Shown here in pieces: positions 7,939 through 15,535 of a stretch of DNA of 35,781 nt (its first letter is position 1; each line of letters starts with the position of its first letter). The notes below the pieces were generated by a model. It made no database searches. It was not told where the DNA came from and saw only the letters and a list, made by a program, of their open reading frames with translations. The stretch covers positions 1 through 35,781 of the forward strand of contig JAIFKV010000178.1 of the NCBI GenBank assembly GCA_020049415.1, in the 5' to 3' direction. The stretch comes from Betaproteobacteria bacterium. GTDB taxonomy: Bacteria > Pseudomonadota > Gammaproteobacteria > Burkholderiales > Thiobacillaceae. Both the position numbers and the translations under genes were made by a program.

Positions 7939-9963
7939 ATGTCCACTAGCAAACCCCCCATGCGATACGCGTTGCTGGTTGCCGCGCTGATGCAACTCCT
8001 GCCGGCAGCGGCACACGCCGCCAAAGCCGACAAGGACGAGGATGCCGGCAAACTCTGCGAAGACTGCCCCGATGAAAGCGGCCGCTCCGGCTGGGTCGAA
8101 GGCGGCATCGGCATTCAAAGTGATGACTCATACCATTTGGGTCGCTACAACGGCCTGGAGGAGAGTGGCGCGGTCATCCTCCTCAACGGCGAAGTTCGCT
8201 ATCGCGGCAAGACCGATGGCGCTTACCTGGATGGCAAGATCGAGAATCTTGGACTTGAATCGCGCCGATTGAACGTGGAAGGCGGCCGCCAGGGTAAATA
8301 CGGCGTTGCCGTTGAATATGACCAGATTCCGAATTTCAACAAGGATTACGGCAGTACTTCACTGCAAACCGAGCGCGATCGCCTGGGCGTGAAATTCTCC
8401 CTCATTCCCGGTGAAAACTGGGAGGTGACAGGGCATTTCCGGCATGAGAAGAAGGATGGCACGCGTGACATCGGAACCAGCTTTGGTTTTAGCAATGTTT
8501 CCATTCTTGCCGTGCCGGTCGACTATGAAACCGATGACTTTGGCGTGGCATTGGGTTACCAGGGCCAGCGGATGCAGGCCAAAATTGCCTATGCAGGTTC
8601 CCTGTTTGGCAATGGCCAGGACGACATCACCTGGGCCAATCCCGGGCCTGGCGCGGCAACCGGTCAGGTTGCGGAATCTCCCGACAATGAATTCCATCAA
8701 CTCAGCGCCCAACTGGGCTACCAATTGACCGAGGCAACTCGGATTGGCGCCAGTTATGCGCGCGGTCGCATGACCCAGGATGAGTCTTTTCTGCCTTACG
8801 CTTCAGCCTCCGCCCTGGCCTTGCCGGCGAGCAGCCTGAACGGCGAAGTTGAAACCACCTTGTTCAAGTTCGACATCAACTCGCGCATTTCACCCAAGTT
8901 GCGCCTGGATGCCACCTATACCTATAGCGACCGTGACAACAACACGCCGGTCAACAATTACAACTACGTCATCGGCGATGCTTTCATTGCCATCGACCCG
9001 GCAACCGGCTTGCCTGTCCTGCGCCAGAACCGACCCTACAGCTTCGAACAGCACCTGCTGCGGCTCAAGGCGGGCTACCGGATCAGCAGCAAGACAGACC
9101 TTTCCGGCGGCTTTGATATCGACGAGATGCAACGCACCTATCAGCAGGCGGAGGAAACCGACGACCAGACACTGTGGGCCAAGCTGAAGCTGCGCCCGAT
9201 GGACGGCGTCGAGACTACGCTGAAGGTTTCACATGCGGATCGCGATGCCTCTACCTACGACTCGACCGCATTTCAGAATCCGGTGTTCCCGGAGTCCGGC
9301 GCGACCGTGGGAGACCCCATCATCAAGGCATTCGAGATGGCGGACCGCAAGCGCGACAAAGTCGGCTTCGACGTGGCCTATACCGCAAACGAAAACCTCA
9401 GCCTTGGATTCAACCTTGATTACTACAAGGACGACTACAAGAACATGGCGCTGGGCCTGACCGAGGCCAGTGGTTTTACGATTACACCCAGTCTCACCTA
9501 TGCGTTCAACGACAAGGTTTCCACCTCGGCTTACTACACCTTCGATCGATTGAAATCAGATCAGTCCGGCAGAGAATGGATCGTCACCCCGACGGTCTCG
9601 ACGGCATGGACTTCATCGGACAACAACACGACGCAGACTGTCGGCCTCAGCCTGAACTGGAAGGCTGTGGTGAAGAAACTCGATATCAGCGCGGATGTGG
9701 CCTATTCCGATTTCAGCGGCAAGATCCAGTATCCAGGCAGCACCGACCTGCCGGAACTGACGTCGCGGCTGACGGCGATCGGCATCAATGGTGTTTACCA
9801 GATCAAGGAAAACCTCTCTTTCCGCGCCGGCTATCGTTATGAAAATTACCGTGAAAGCGATTGGGCGAACGTCAATTTGCCAACTGTCGCAACCCTCGGC
9901 GCCACCCCGCGCGACCAGGAAACCCATGTTGTGTTCCTGTCAGTGCGTTATGCGTTCAAGTGA
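7939..9963 (+). CDS. mtrB: MtrB/PioB-family outer-membrane beta-barrel of a decaheme conduit
   Basis: The predicted 674-aa protein has a signal peptide ending near LPAAAHA and then a charged stretch. A CEDC motif lies at residues 40-43, matching the N-terminal CxxC found in MtrB proteins. The rest has alternating aromatic/polar beta strands with Tyr/Asp-rich turns and ends in a terminal strand with Phe-Lys (VRYAFK), typical of outer-membrane barrels. Length matches the MtrB family. The ATG at 7939 has AGGAAGAAG upstream; Met8 is a possible alternative. Its known role is to sheath MtrA and dock a surface decaheme cytochrome. The 56-nt gap to mtrA supports co-transcription. Confidence 0.92.
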   Translation: MSTSKPPMRYALLVAALMQLLPAAAHAAKADKDEDAGKLCEDCPDESGRSGWVEGGIGIQSDDSYHLGRYNGLEESGAVILLNGEVRYRGKTDGAYLDGKIENLGLESRRLNVEGGRQGKYGVAVEYDQIPNFNKDYGSTSLQTERDRLGVKFSLIPGENWEVTGHFRHEKKDGTRDIGTSFGFSNVSILAVPVDYETDDFGVALGYQGQRMQAKIAYAGSLFGNGQDDITWANPGPGAATGQVAESPDNEFHQLSAQLGYQLTEATRIGASYARGRMTQDESFLPYASASALALPASSLNGEVETTLFKFDINSRISPKLRLDATYTYSDRDNNTPVNNYNYVIGDAFIAIDPATGLPVLRQNRPYSFEQHLLRLKAGYRISSKTDLSGGFDIDEMQRTYQQAEETDDQTLWAKLKLRPMDGVETTLKVSHADRDASTYDSTAFQNPVFPESGATVGDPIIKAFEMADRKRDKVGFDVAYTANENLSLGFNLDYYKDDYKNMALGLTEASGFTITPSLTYAFNDKVSTSAYYTFDRLKSDQSGREWIVTPTVSTAWTSSDNNTTQTVGLSLNWKAVVKKLDISADVAYSDFSGKIQYPGSTDLPELTSRLTAIGINGVYQIKENLSFRAGYRYENYRESDWANVNLPTVATLGATPRDQETHVVFLSVRYAFK

Positions 9964-10048
9964 TGACAGAGGCATTTCCGAGCTTCAGACTGAAAAAATC
10001 CGCAATCCAGGCAGATGCTGGATTCATCAATTGACAGGAGATAGTGGC

Positions 10049-10702
10049 ATGAGAATGTTTCTATTCAAGATCATCACCGGCTTGATCATTGTTGGCGCTG
10101 GCTCCGCCCAGGCCGTTGCAGAGTCCACATCCGCCATGACGCCGGAATCGATTCATATCCAGCGATGCAGCGCTTGTCATTATGTCGATGGCAAGCCGCC
10201 TTCAGAGGAATTTCCGCATATCGCCGGACAGTACGAACAATATCTGCTGAAGGCGCTGAAATTGTTCAAACAAGGCCAGCGCGAAAGCGAGGCGATGGAA
10301 TTGATCACCTCCCTGCACCGCGAACAGGAACTGGTGATCCTGGCCAATCACTACGCCAAGCAAAAGCCAGCCGACTCGCCCGCCAACGCCGCCCCCGATC
10401 AGCCGCTGGTGGCGCGGGGACTTCAGCTATACAACTCGGAACGGGTTTACGGCATCTCCTGCGCGGACTGTCACGGCCCCGATGCCAAGGGCTATGTCCG
10501 CAGCACCCCACGCACCCGTGTGTCACGCGCAATTCCGCGTCTGGCCGGTCAACAGTCACCTTACATCAAGGCGAAACTGATGAAATACACCGGCGCAGAA
10601 AATGTCAAACCGCAAGCCGGCATGTGCGGCATGCGCAAGGCCGGCAAAACGCTCAATCAGAACGACATCGACGCCCTGGTGGAGTTTCTGTCGAGCAAAT
10701 AA
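10049..10702 (+). CDS. Diheme periplasmic cytochrome c (c4/c553-like)
   Basis: The predicted 217-aa protein has a signal peptide ending near GSAQA and two class I cytochrome c domains. Heme motifs are RCSACH (Cys40) and SCADCH (Cys138). The C-terminal domain carries AGMCGM, where a methionine is the probable distal ligand, and the closing helix NDIDALVEFLSSK. ACAGGAG lies 9 nt before the ATG at 10049; a longer in-frame reading from 9788 overlaps mtrB and lacks a signal at its start. It directly follows mtrB, so the likely job is shuttling electrons across the periplasm between an inner-membrane oxidoreductase and MtrA. The MtoD cytochrome in iron oxidisers is a functional analogue, but that protein is monoheme. 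Confidence 0.87.
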   Translation: MRMFLFKIITGLIIVGAGSAQAVAESTSAMTPESIHIQRCSACHYVDGKPPSEEFPHIAGQYEQYLLKALKLFKQGQRESEAMELITSLHREQELVILANHYAKQKPADSPANAAPDQPLVARGLQLYNSERVYGISCADCHGPDAKGYVRSTPRTRVSRAIPRLAGQQSPYIKAKLMKYTGAENVKPQAGMCGMRKAGKTLNQNDIDALVEFLSSK

Positions 10703-10776
10703 CGGAATTGGTGCAATACCGTTGCATCACGGATTCGCGTACCCGCCGGCTGTCAGGGTGCAACACGGCCGGACAG

Positions 10777-10799
10777 GCCCGGTTGCTCGGCAATCGGGC
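10777..10799 (+). terminator. Strong 10-bp hairpin after the diheme cytochrome gene
   Basis: GCCCGGTTGC pairs with GCAATCGGGC through one G-U pair, with a 3-nt loop. An alternative pairing of TACCCGCC (10740-10747) with GGCGGGTA (10797-10804) would compete with it. No T-run follows. It lies in the 188-nt gap between the electron-transfer locus and gspC and may separate the two units. Confidence 0.45.
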
Positions 10800-10890
10800 G
10801 GGTATGGCGGGATCACCATCGGTGGAAATGAAGACGCTAACGCCCCGCCCGTGTGCATGAGGCGTTTCGAAGATTGAGGAGCGGTCGACC

Positions 10891-11751
10891 GTGGAACAAG
10901 GTTCAATTGCCGTTTCAAGCTTGCTGCGTTTCGCCTTGTTCTTCCGTCTACCGCTGATTACAGCGTTTGCCGCACTACTGTTGTTGGCCTGGGTTCTTTT
11001 CTATTGGATTTCGGCTTTTCTGGCACCCCAGCAACAAACTCAAGCTGCGGCAACCGCCCTCCCCCTGTCAAGCAAGGTATTGGCGGAAAAAGCGGTGGTT
11101 TTGCGTCTGTTCGGTGGCGTCAACCCAGTCAACGCAGCGGCGGCACCTGTTGTGACCCTGTCCAATATCGGCGTGCATGGTGTTTATGCCGGGCGAGACG
11201 GACGCTCCGGTTTTGCCGTCCTGGTGCTGGATGGCAAACCGGTATCCGCAGTGGTTGGTCACGAATTCGCCCCGGGCATGGTGCTGCAGCGGGTCTACCC
11301 GGACAGCGTTGAAATCTTGCGTGGCGGCCAGGTCGAAACAGCGCGCATGGCGACAGCCGCTATTCCTGTGCTGGGGCGAGTTACGCCACCTTTAGCAAAG
11401 GGCGCTTCCAGCGTGCTGCAAATGGCCGTGCATCAATTAGGACCAGGATCTTTTGTTTTATCGCGCGAGGAGATGTTGCAGACGTTGAATAGCCCAGATC
11501 AGTCGCACATGCTCGGTGGTTACACGCCCAATCCCCTCGGTGGCGCGCGGCTTGAGCAAAGTCCGGCAGGAAGCTTGTCGGAAAAACTGGGTTTGAAAGT
11601 GGGCGATGTGATCACCCGAATCAATGGGAAACCGCTGGCCGGCGCAAGTGAGGCAGCACGTCTGAATGAACAATTGACCAAGAGCGAGGGCGTCAGAATG
11701 GATGTTTTGCGCGCCGGCAAAGTAATCAAAGTCGAAATTCAAATGGAGTAA
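10891..11751 (+). CDS. gspC: Type II secretion system protein C (GspC) with PDZ domain
   Basis: The predicted 286-aa inner-membrane protein has a short cytoplasmic N-terminus, one transmembrane helix at about residues 20-45 and a linker. A homology region (about 85-150) contains GVHGVYAG and GFAVLVLDGKPV. A PDZ domain (about 195-286) contains LGLKVGDVITRINGKPL. This is the GspC plan: the HR domain contacts the secretin GspD and the PDZ domain helps recruit substrates. Start is GTG with GAGGAG upstream. In complete systems gspC leads a gspCDEFG operon, but here it stands alone. It follows the decaheme conduit, whose surface lipoproteins are known type II substrates in Shewanella, so a dedicated or shared export role is a reasonable inference. 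Confidence 0.88.
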   Translation: MEQGSIAVSSLLRFALFFRLPLITAFAALLLLAWVLFYWISAFLAPQQQTQAAATALPLSSKVLAEKAVVLRLFGGVNPVNAAAAPVVTLSNIGVHGVYAGRDGRSGFAVLVLDGKPVSAVVGHEFAPGMVLQRVYPDSVEILRGGQVETARMATAAIPVLGRVTPPLAKGASSVLQMAVHQLGPGSFVLSREEMLQTLNSPDQSHMLGGYTPNPLGGARLEQSPAGSLSEKLGLKVGDVITRINGKPLAGASEAARLNEQLTKSEGVRMDVLRAGKVIKVEIQME

Positions 11752-12106
11752 TGAATAAAACCGTGATCAGTCATCGAGCCTCAACAATGGCTTCAAACAA
11801 AACAGACAACTGCAAATCATAACAATTGAATCTTGGCTGCCATTCAAAACCATGCTTTCAAGTTGACCATTGGCAATTATTTTTTGAACGACACAAAAAC
11901 CATAAATATTAACGGGTTACGTTGCATTTGATAGGCATGATTATACGTTTTACCCCCTGTTTCATCCTTATCGTGCTGCGGTTAATGCGGCTTTTCATGC
12001 ATCAAATAGCGCAATAGACATTTGTCTTTCGACATGACAATTTCGCTTTATTGATGCGGATGAATAGCTGAACTTTTCTTGTTTAAACCTCTGGAGACAG
12101 AAAACC
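11752..12106. other. 355-bp AT-rich intergenic region between gspC and the DUF302 gene
   Basis: No coding region is visible. The stretch is clearly more AT-rich than its neighbours and contains an imperfect inverted repeat, GCATCAA at 11999-12005 with TTGATGC at 12051-12057. Several promoter-like A/T blocks occur (for example TTATAC at 11941-11946), but I see no convincing -35/-10 pair with correct spacing. It probably holds the promoter and an operator for the DUF302 gene. Confidence 0.45.
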
Positions 12107-12868
12107 ATGAAGTTATTCCACAACCCCATTCTGTTGGGCGCAATCGCCACCTTGACCGTTTCCGTTACCTTCTCGCTGACTGCACTCGCCCAGCAAGCCC
12201 AGCCCAATCCCTACCTGCAATACCGACCACAACCCGCGACACAAGCATTCGGCTTGCCGCAACTGGATATTCCCGACTTGCGCGGCCTCAACCTGCCGCT
12301 GATCGGCACCTTGATGCCGACGCCGACCAAACCCTACACCATGCGCCCGGCGATTCCGCAAGGAGTCAAGAAGCAGATGATGCAGATGATGATGCCGATG
12401 ATGACCAACATGATGCGCATGTCGATGCCGGACGCGATGAACTGGATGGCCCACAAGATCAAGGTCAAACCGGGCATATCGTTCGACGATGTCATCCAAT
12501 CGATGAATCTTCGCGCCAACCAACTCAACTTCAAGCACGTTGGCGAGAACCTGATGTACAAGGACTTCCACGCCGTCCTGGGCGACATGAGCGCGCCGCG
12601 CATCGAGGTACATAGTTATTGCGATATCGCGGTTGGCCGCGACTTGCTCAAGATCAGCCCGGAGTTCGTTGTCTTCCTGCCCTGCCGTATCGTCGTCATG
12701 GAAGACGGTGACAAGAATATCTGGGTCTTGATGCTGGACTGGAACATGGACTGGGTAGCGGGCTATGAAGGACAGATGAACATCACCCCGGAACTCGTGC
12801 AAGGCGCCAAGGTGTTGCGTGACAAGATGGAAAACATCATGCAAGCGGGCGCCAACGGCGACCTCTGA
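12107..12868 (+). CDS. Secreted methionine-rich DUF302-domain protein
   Basis: The predicted 253-aa protein has a signal peptide ending near TALAQ and a Pro/Gln-rich segment. At about residues 90-107 is a methionine cluster (MMQMMMPMM and MMRMSM). A C-terminal DUF302-like domain spans about 125-240, with the strand pattern around EFVVFLPCRIVVMEDGDKN. The function of DUF302 is not established. The methionine cluster resembles periplasmic copper(I)-binding segments, but it could also be an amphipathic helix. TGGAGACAG lies before the ATG. It sits alone between gspC and gspA with a large upstream region, so separate regulation is likely. The domain call is moderately firm and any metal role is inference. 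Confidence 0.72.
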   Translation: MKLFHNPILLGAIATLTVSVTFSLTALAQQAQPNPYLQYRPQPATQAFGLPQLDIPDLRGLNLPLIGTLMPTPTKPYTMRPAIPQGVKKQMMQMMMPMMTNMMRMSMPDAMNWMAHKIKVKPGISFDDVIQSMNLRANQLNFKHVGENLMYKDFHAVLGDMSAPRIEVHSYCDIAVGRDLLKISPEFVVFLPCRIVVMEDGDKNIWVLMLDWNMDWVAGYEGQMNITPELVQGAKVLRDKMENIMQAGANGDL

Positions 12869-12882
12869 GCGTACCCATTAGC

Positions 12883-13036
12883 GACTGTCCACGAATAATC
12901 TGGGCAGTTATGGGTGTGCTGGTGGGATGCGGTGCAAGGCGCCGGCGCGCAGCATGGTCATTCCCTTCAAGCGACCGGCAACGCAGCACCGCGCCCACCC
13001 GTGCAGCCAGAATGTCCTGGTTATTCATGGACAGTC
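12883..13036 (+). repeat. Inverted-repeat element, copy A (154 bp)
   Basis: The ends GACTGTCCACGAATAATCTG (12883-12902) and CTGGTTATTCATGGACAGTC (13017-13036) are complementary with three mismatches. The core at 12908-12965 matches the reverse complement of 20412-20470 at about 50 of 59 positions. The element lies between the DUF302 stop and the gspA start. It is a dispersed, structured intergenic element; no coding content is seen. Confidence 0.75.
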
Positions 13037-13152
13037 AATTTGCACTGATCGATAGATCATTCCGCCGCAGCCGAAGTCCAGCAGCGTGTCGCCGGCTTGC
13101 TCGTCGTTATAATCCCCCCGCTTTCCCTCTCCTGTTGCGCGCCCCATTTCCC

Positions 13153-14778
13153 ATGTATCAAAGTTACTTCGGTCTCGCCGAAGCGCCCTTCTCCATCGCG
13201 CCGGCCCCGCGTTATCTCTATATGAGCCAGCGTCATCAGGAAGCTTTGGCGCATCTGCTGTATGGGGTGAACAGCGGCGGCGGTTTTGTCTTGCTGACGG
13301 GCGAGGTTGGCGCAGGCAAAACGACGGTTTGCCGCTGTCTGCTGGAACAGATTCCCGAAACCTGCGATGTGGCTTACATCTTCAATCCCAAGCTGACGGT
13401 TGAAGAACTGCTGTCCTCGATCTGCGTCGAGTTCGGCATCGCTCACCCGCCAGGCAACAGCAGCATCAAGGTATTCGTCGACTGCATCAACACCCATCTG
13501 CTCGATGCGCACGCGCGCGGCAGGCATGCGGTGCTGATCATCGATGAGGCGCAGAACCTTTCCGCCGATGTGCTGGAGCAGATGCGGTTGCTGACCAATC
13601 TGGAAACCAGCGAACGCAAGCTGTTACAGATCATCCTGATCGGCCAGCCGGAATTGGCGACAATGCTGGAACGGCCGGAACTCAAGCAGTTGTCGCAACG
13701 CATCGTGGCGCGCTATCACCTGGGGCCGCTGACGCAGGCGGAAGTCGCGGCTTACATCAAGCATCGTCTCGAAGTCGCCGGCACGCAGCGCCTGTTGTTT
13801 CCCGCCAAACTTACCCGCCAATTGCATCGCATGAGCGGCGGCGTTCCCCGCATCATCAACGTGGTGTGTGACCGCGCGCTGCTGGGAACTTATGTCCAGG
13901 GCAAGGACCGCGTAGATCGCAAAACCCTGGCTCAAGCCGAACGCGAAGTGTTGCAGACGCCAACAACACTGCGCCGCAAACAGCGTTGGACACGCGTTGC
14001 GGGCGTGCTCACGCTTGCCGCCTGCGCTTTGCTGCTGGCGGTGTTTTTTGGCTCGAAAAGCGACCTGAAAGCGACACCTTCAGCGCCCACTGTAGCCGCC
14101 AGCCCCGCCGTCAGCAGCAAGCCTTCTCACGCCGCGCTGACCTGGCCAGCCAACCGCCCCGTCTCGAACAGCAAACCACTGGCCTACACCGCCTTGTTCA
14201 AAGCATGGGGCGCCGACTACCAAGGCGGAGACCCGTGTCTGCAAGCAAGTGAAATCGGCTTGCGCTGTCGCAACCAGCGCGGCAGCCTGCTGGAATTGCG
14301 CCAATTGAACCGGCCGGCGGTGTTGACGCTTCGCGATGCTCAGGGCGGCGAACTGCATGCCACATTGATCGAACTCGGCCCCCGCCATGCCAGCGTCATC
14401 ATTGGAGAAACCACCGCCAAAATCGATATCGCGGAACTCGCATCGCAATGGCCAGGGGATTACAGCCTGTTCTGGCGCGCCCCCGCCGAGGTATCGACAA
14501 CACTGAGGTTGGGCGATAGCAGCCCCGCCGTTGCATGGTTGCGCCAACAAGTCGCCAGAATCGCAGGTAAATCTTCGGATACCAGCGAGAACCCGCACTA
14601 TGACGTCGATCTAGCCGAACAAATCAAACAGTTTCAGCGCACACGCGGCTTGTATCCGGATGGCAACGTCGGGCCGAAAACATTGATTTATCTGCTTGGC
14701 GCAACAGACGACACTGCGCCAAACCTGCTCGCCGAGAAGCCGGCCGAATTCCCCTTGCACCCGCAGAAGGCGCGATAG
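13153..14778 (+). CDS. gspA: GspA/ExeA-type ATPase with peptidoglycan-binding domain
   Basis: The predicted 541-aa protein begins MYQSYFGLAEAPFSI, the standard ExeA/GspA opening. An AAA+ domain carries Walker A GEVGAGKTT (50-58) and Walker B VLIIDEAQ (about 127-134). One transmembrane helix lies near 280-300. A periplasmic part follows, ending in a peptidoglycan-binding domain at about 449-530 with QFQRTRGLYPDGNVGPKT. In Aeromonas, ExeA and ExeB form an inner-membrane complex that binds peptidoglycan and helps assemble the GspD secretin. The ATG at 13153 is used because upstream in-frame codons run through the repeat element. It is followed after 2 nt by gspB. Confidence 0.9.
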   Translation: MYQSYFGLAEAPFSIAPAPRYLYMSQRHQEALAHLLYGVNSGGGFVLLTGEVGAGKTTVCRCLLEQIPETCDVAYIFNPKLTVEELLSSICVEFGIAHPPGNSSIKVFVDCINTHLLDAHARGRHAVLIIDEAQNLSADVLEQMRLLTNLETSERKLLQIILIGQPELATMLERPELKQLSQRIVARYHLGPLTQAEVAAYIKHRLEVAGTQRLLFPAKLTRQLHRMSGGVPRIINVVCDRALLGTYVQGKDRVDRKTLAQAEREVLQTPTTLRRKQRWTRVAGVLTLAACALLLAVFFGSKSDLKATPSAPTVAASPAVSSKPSHAALTWPANRPVSNSKPLAYTALFKAWGADYQGGDPCLQASEIGLRCRNQRGSLLELRQLNRPAVLTLRDAQGGELHATLIELGPRHASVIIGETTAKIDIAELASQWPGDYSLFWRAPAEVSTTLRLGDSSPAVAWLRQQVARIAGKSSDTSENPHYDVDLAEQIKQFQRTRGLYPDGNVGPKTLIYLLGATDDTAPNLLAEKPAEFPLHPQKAR

Positions 14779-14780
14779 GC

Positions 14781-15512
14781 ATGTCGTACATCCTTGATGC
14801 GCTGAAGAAATCCGACCAGCAACGCCAGCATGCGAAAGCGCCGACATTGTTGTCCGCACAAAACACGCTGGATGCACCCAAGCGATCGACCTTCGCCTCC
14901 AACACAGGGCTCGCACTCGTCTTGATCGGCGCCGGTATCTTGATCGGTTGGCTGCAACCATGGCGCCCCTCCATCGACACCCCGGAATTGCTCACCGCGT
15001 CACCTCAAACAACGACAGCCGGGATGGCCGCCAACTCAACCGAGCCAAGCAAAACCGCAACGAAGAACGAAAACACTTCGCCGCCAAGCGGCGTCATTGC
15101 CACAACGAAAAGCAACGCAGTAGTACCGCCCCCCGCTGCGACGCCAGATCGAATCGCGATGGATGTCGCTGCCAACCGCCCTACTCCAGCGAAACCCGTC
15201 AACGACAGTCAACCGGACCCGCTGACTGAAAAACCGGTTCTCTCGACTGGCATCAACCCGCCAGCAGACGAGCCTGAAAACAGAGTGTTGACGCCAAGCG
15301 AACTTCCCGCCGCAATTCGCCAGCAACTGCCCAGCATCACGATTGCATTCCATCAGTATTCGAGCGCCCCTATCGAACGGCGCGTGATGATCAACAATGC
15401 CGTGCTGCGGCAGGGAGACTTCATCGCCCCCGGCCTGAAGCTGGAGAAAATCACGCCCGAAGGCGTGATCATCAGTTATATGGGCTACCAATTTTTGCGC
15501 GGCGTCCGCTGA
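14781..15512 (+). CDS. gspB: GspB/ExeB-like type II secretion assembly protein
   Basis: The predicted 243-aa protein opens MSYILDALKKSDQQRQ, the hallmark start of GspB proteins. One transmembrane helix lies near residues 42-56, then a long Pro/Thr/Ser-rich low-complexity periplasmic linker (about 60-165). A compact C-terminal GspB domain spans about 175-243 and ends GYQFLRGVR. It starts 2 nt after gspA, so the two are translationally linked and almost certainly act together in secretin placement. Confidence 0.9.
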   Translation: MSYILDALKKSDQQRQHAKAPTLLSAQNTLDAPKRSTFASNTGLALVLIGAGILIGWLQPWRPSIDTPELLTASPQTTTAGMAANSTEPSKTATKNENTSPPSGVIATTKSNAVVPPPAATPDRIAMDVAANRPTPAKPVNDSQPDPLTEKPVLSTGINPPADEPENRVLTPSELPAAIRQQLPSITIAFHQYSSAPIERRVMINNAVLRQGDFIAPGLKLEKITPEGVIISYMGYQFLRGVR

Positions 15513-15535
15513 CTTTTCTCTGAAGGTAAAAAACA

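Noticed and set aside
12113..12844. A 243-aa minus-strand open frame opposite the DUF302 gene
   Set aside because: It is rich in His, Val and Arg as expected from an antisense shadow of Met/Asp-rich codons; the plus-strand gene has a signal peptide, a Shine-Dalgarno and a domain.
12910..13152. Earlier start for gspA
   Set aside because: The extra 81 codons translate the inverted-repeat element and do not match the ExeA/GspA N-terminus.
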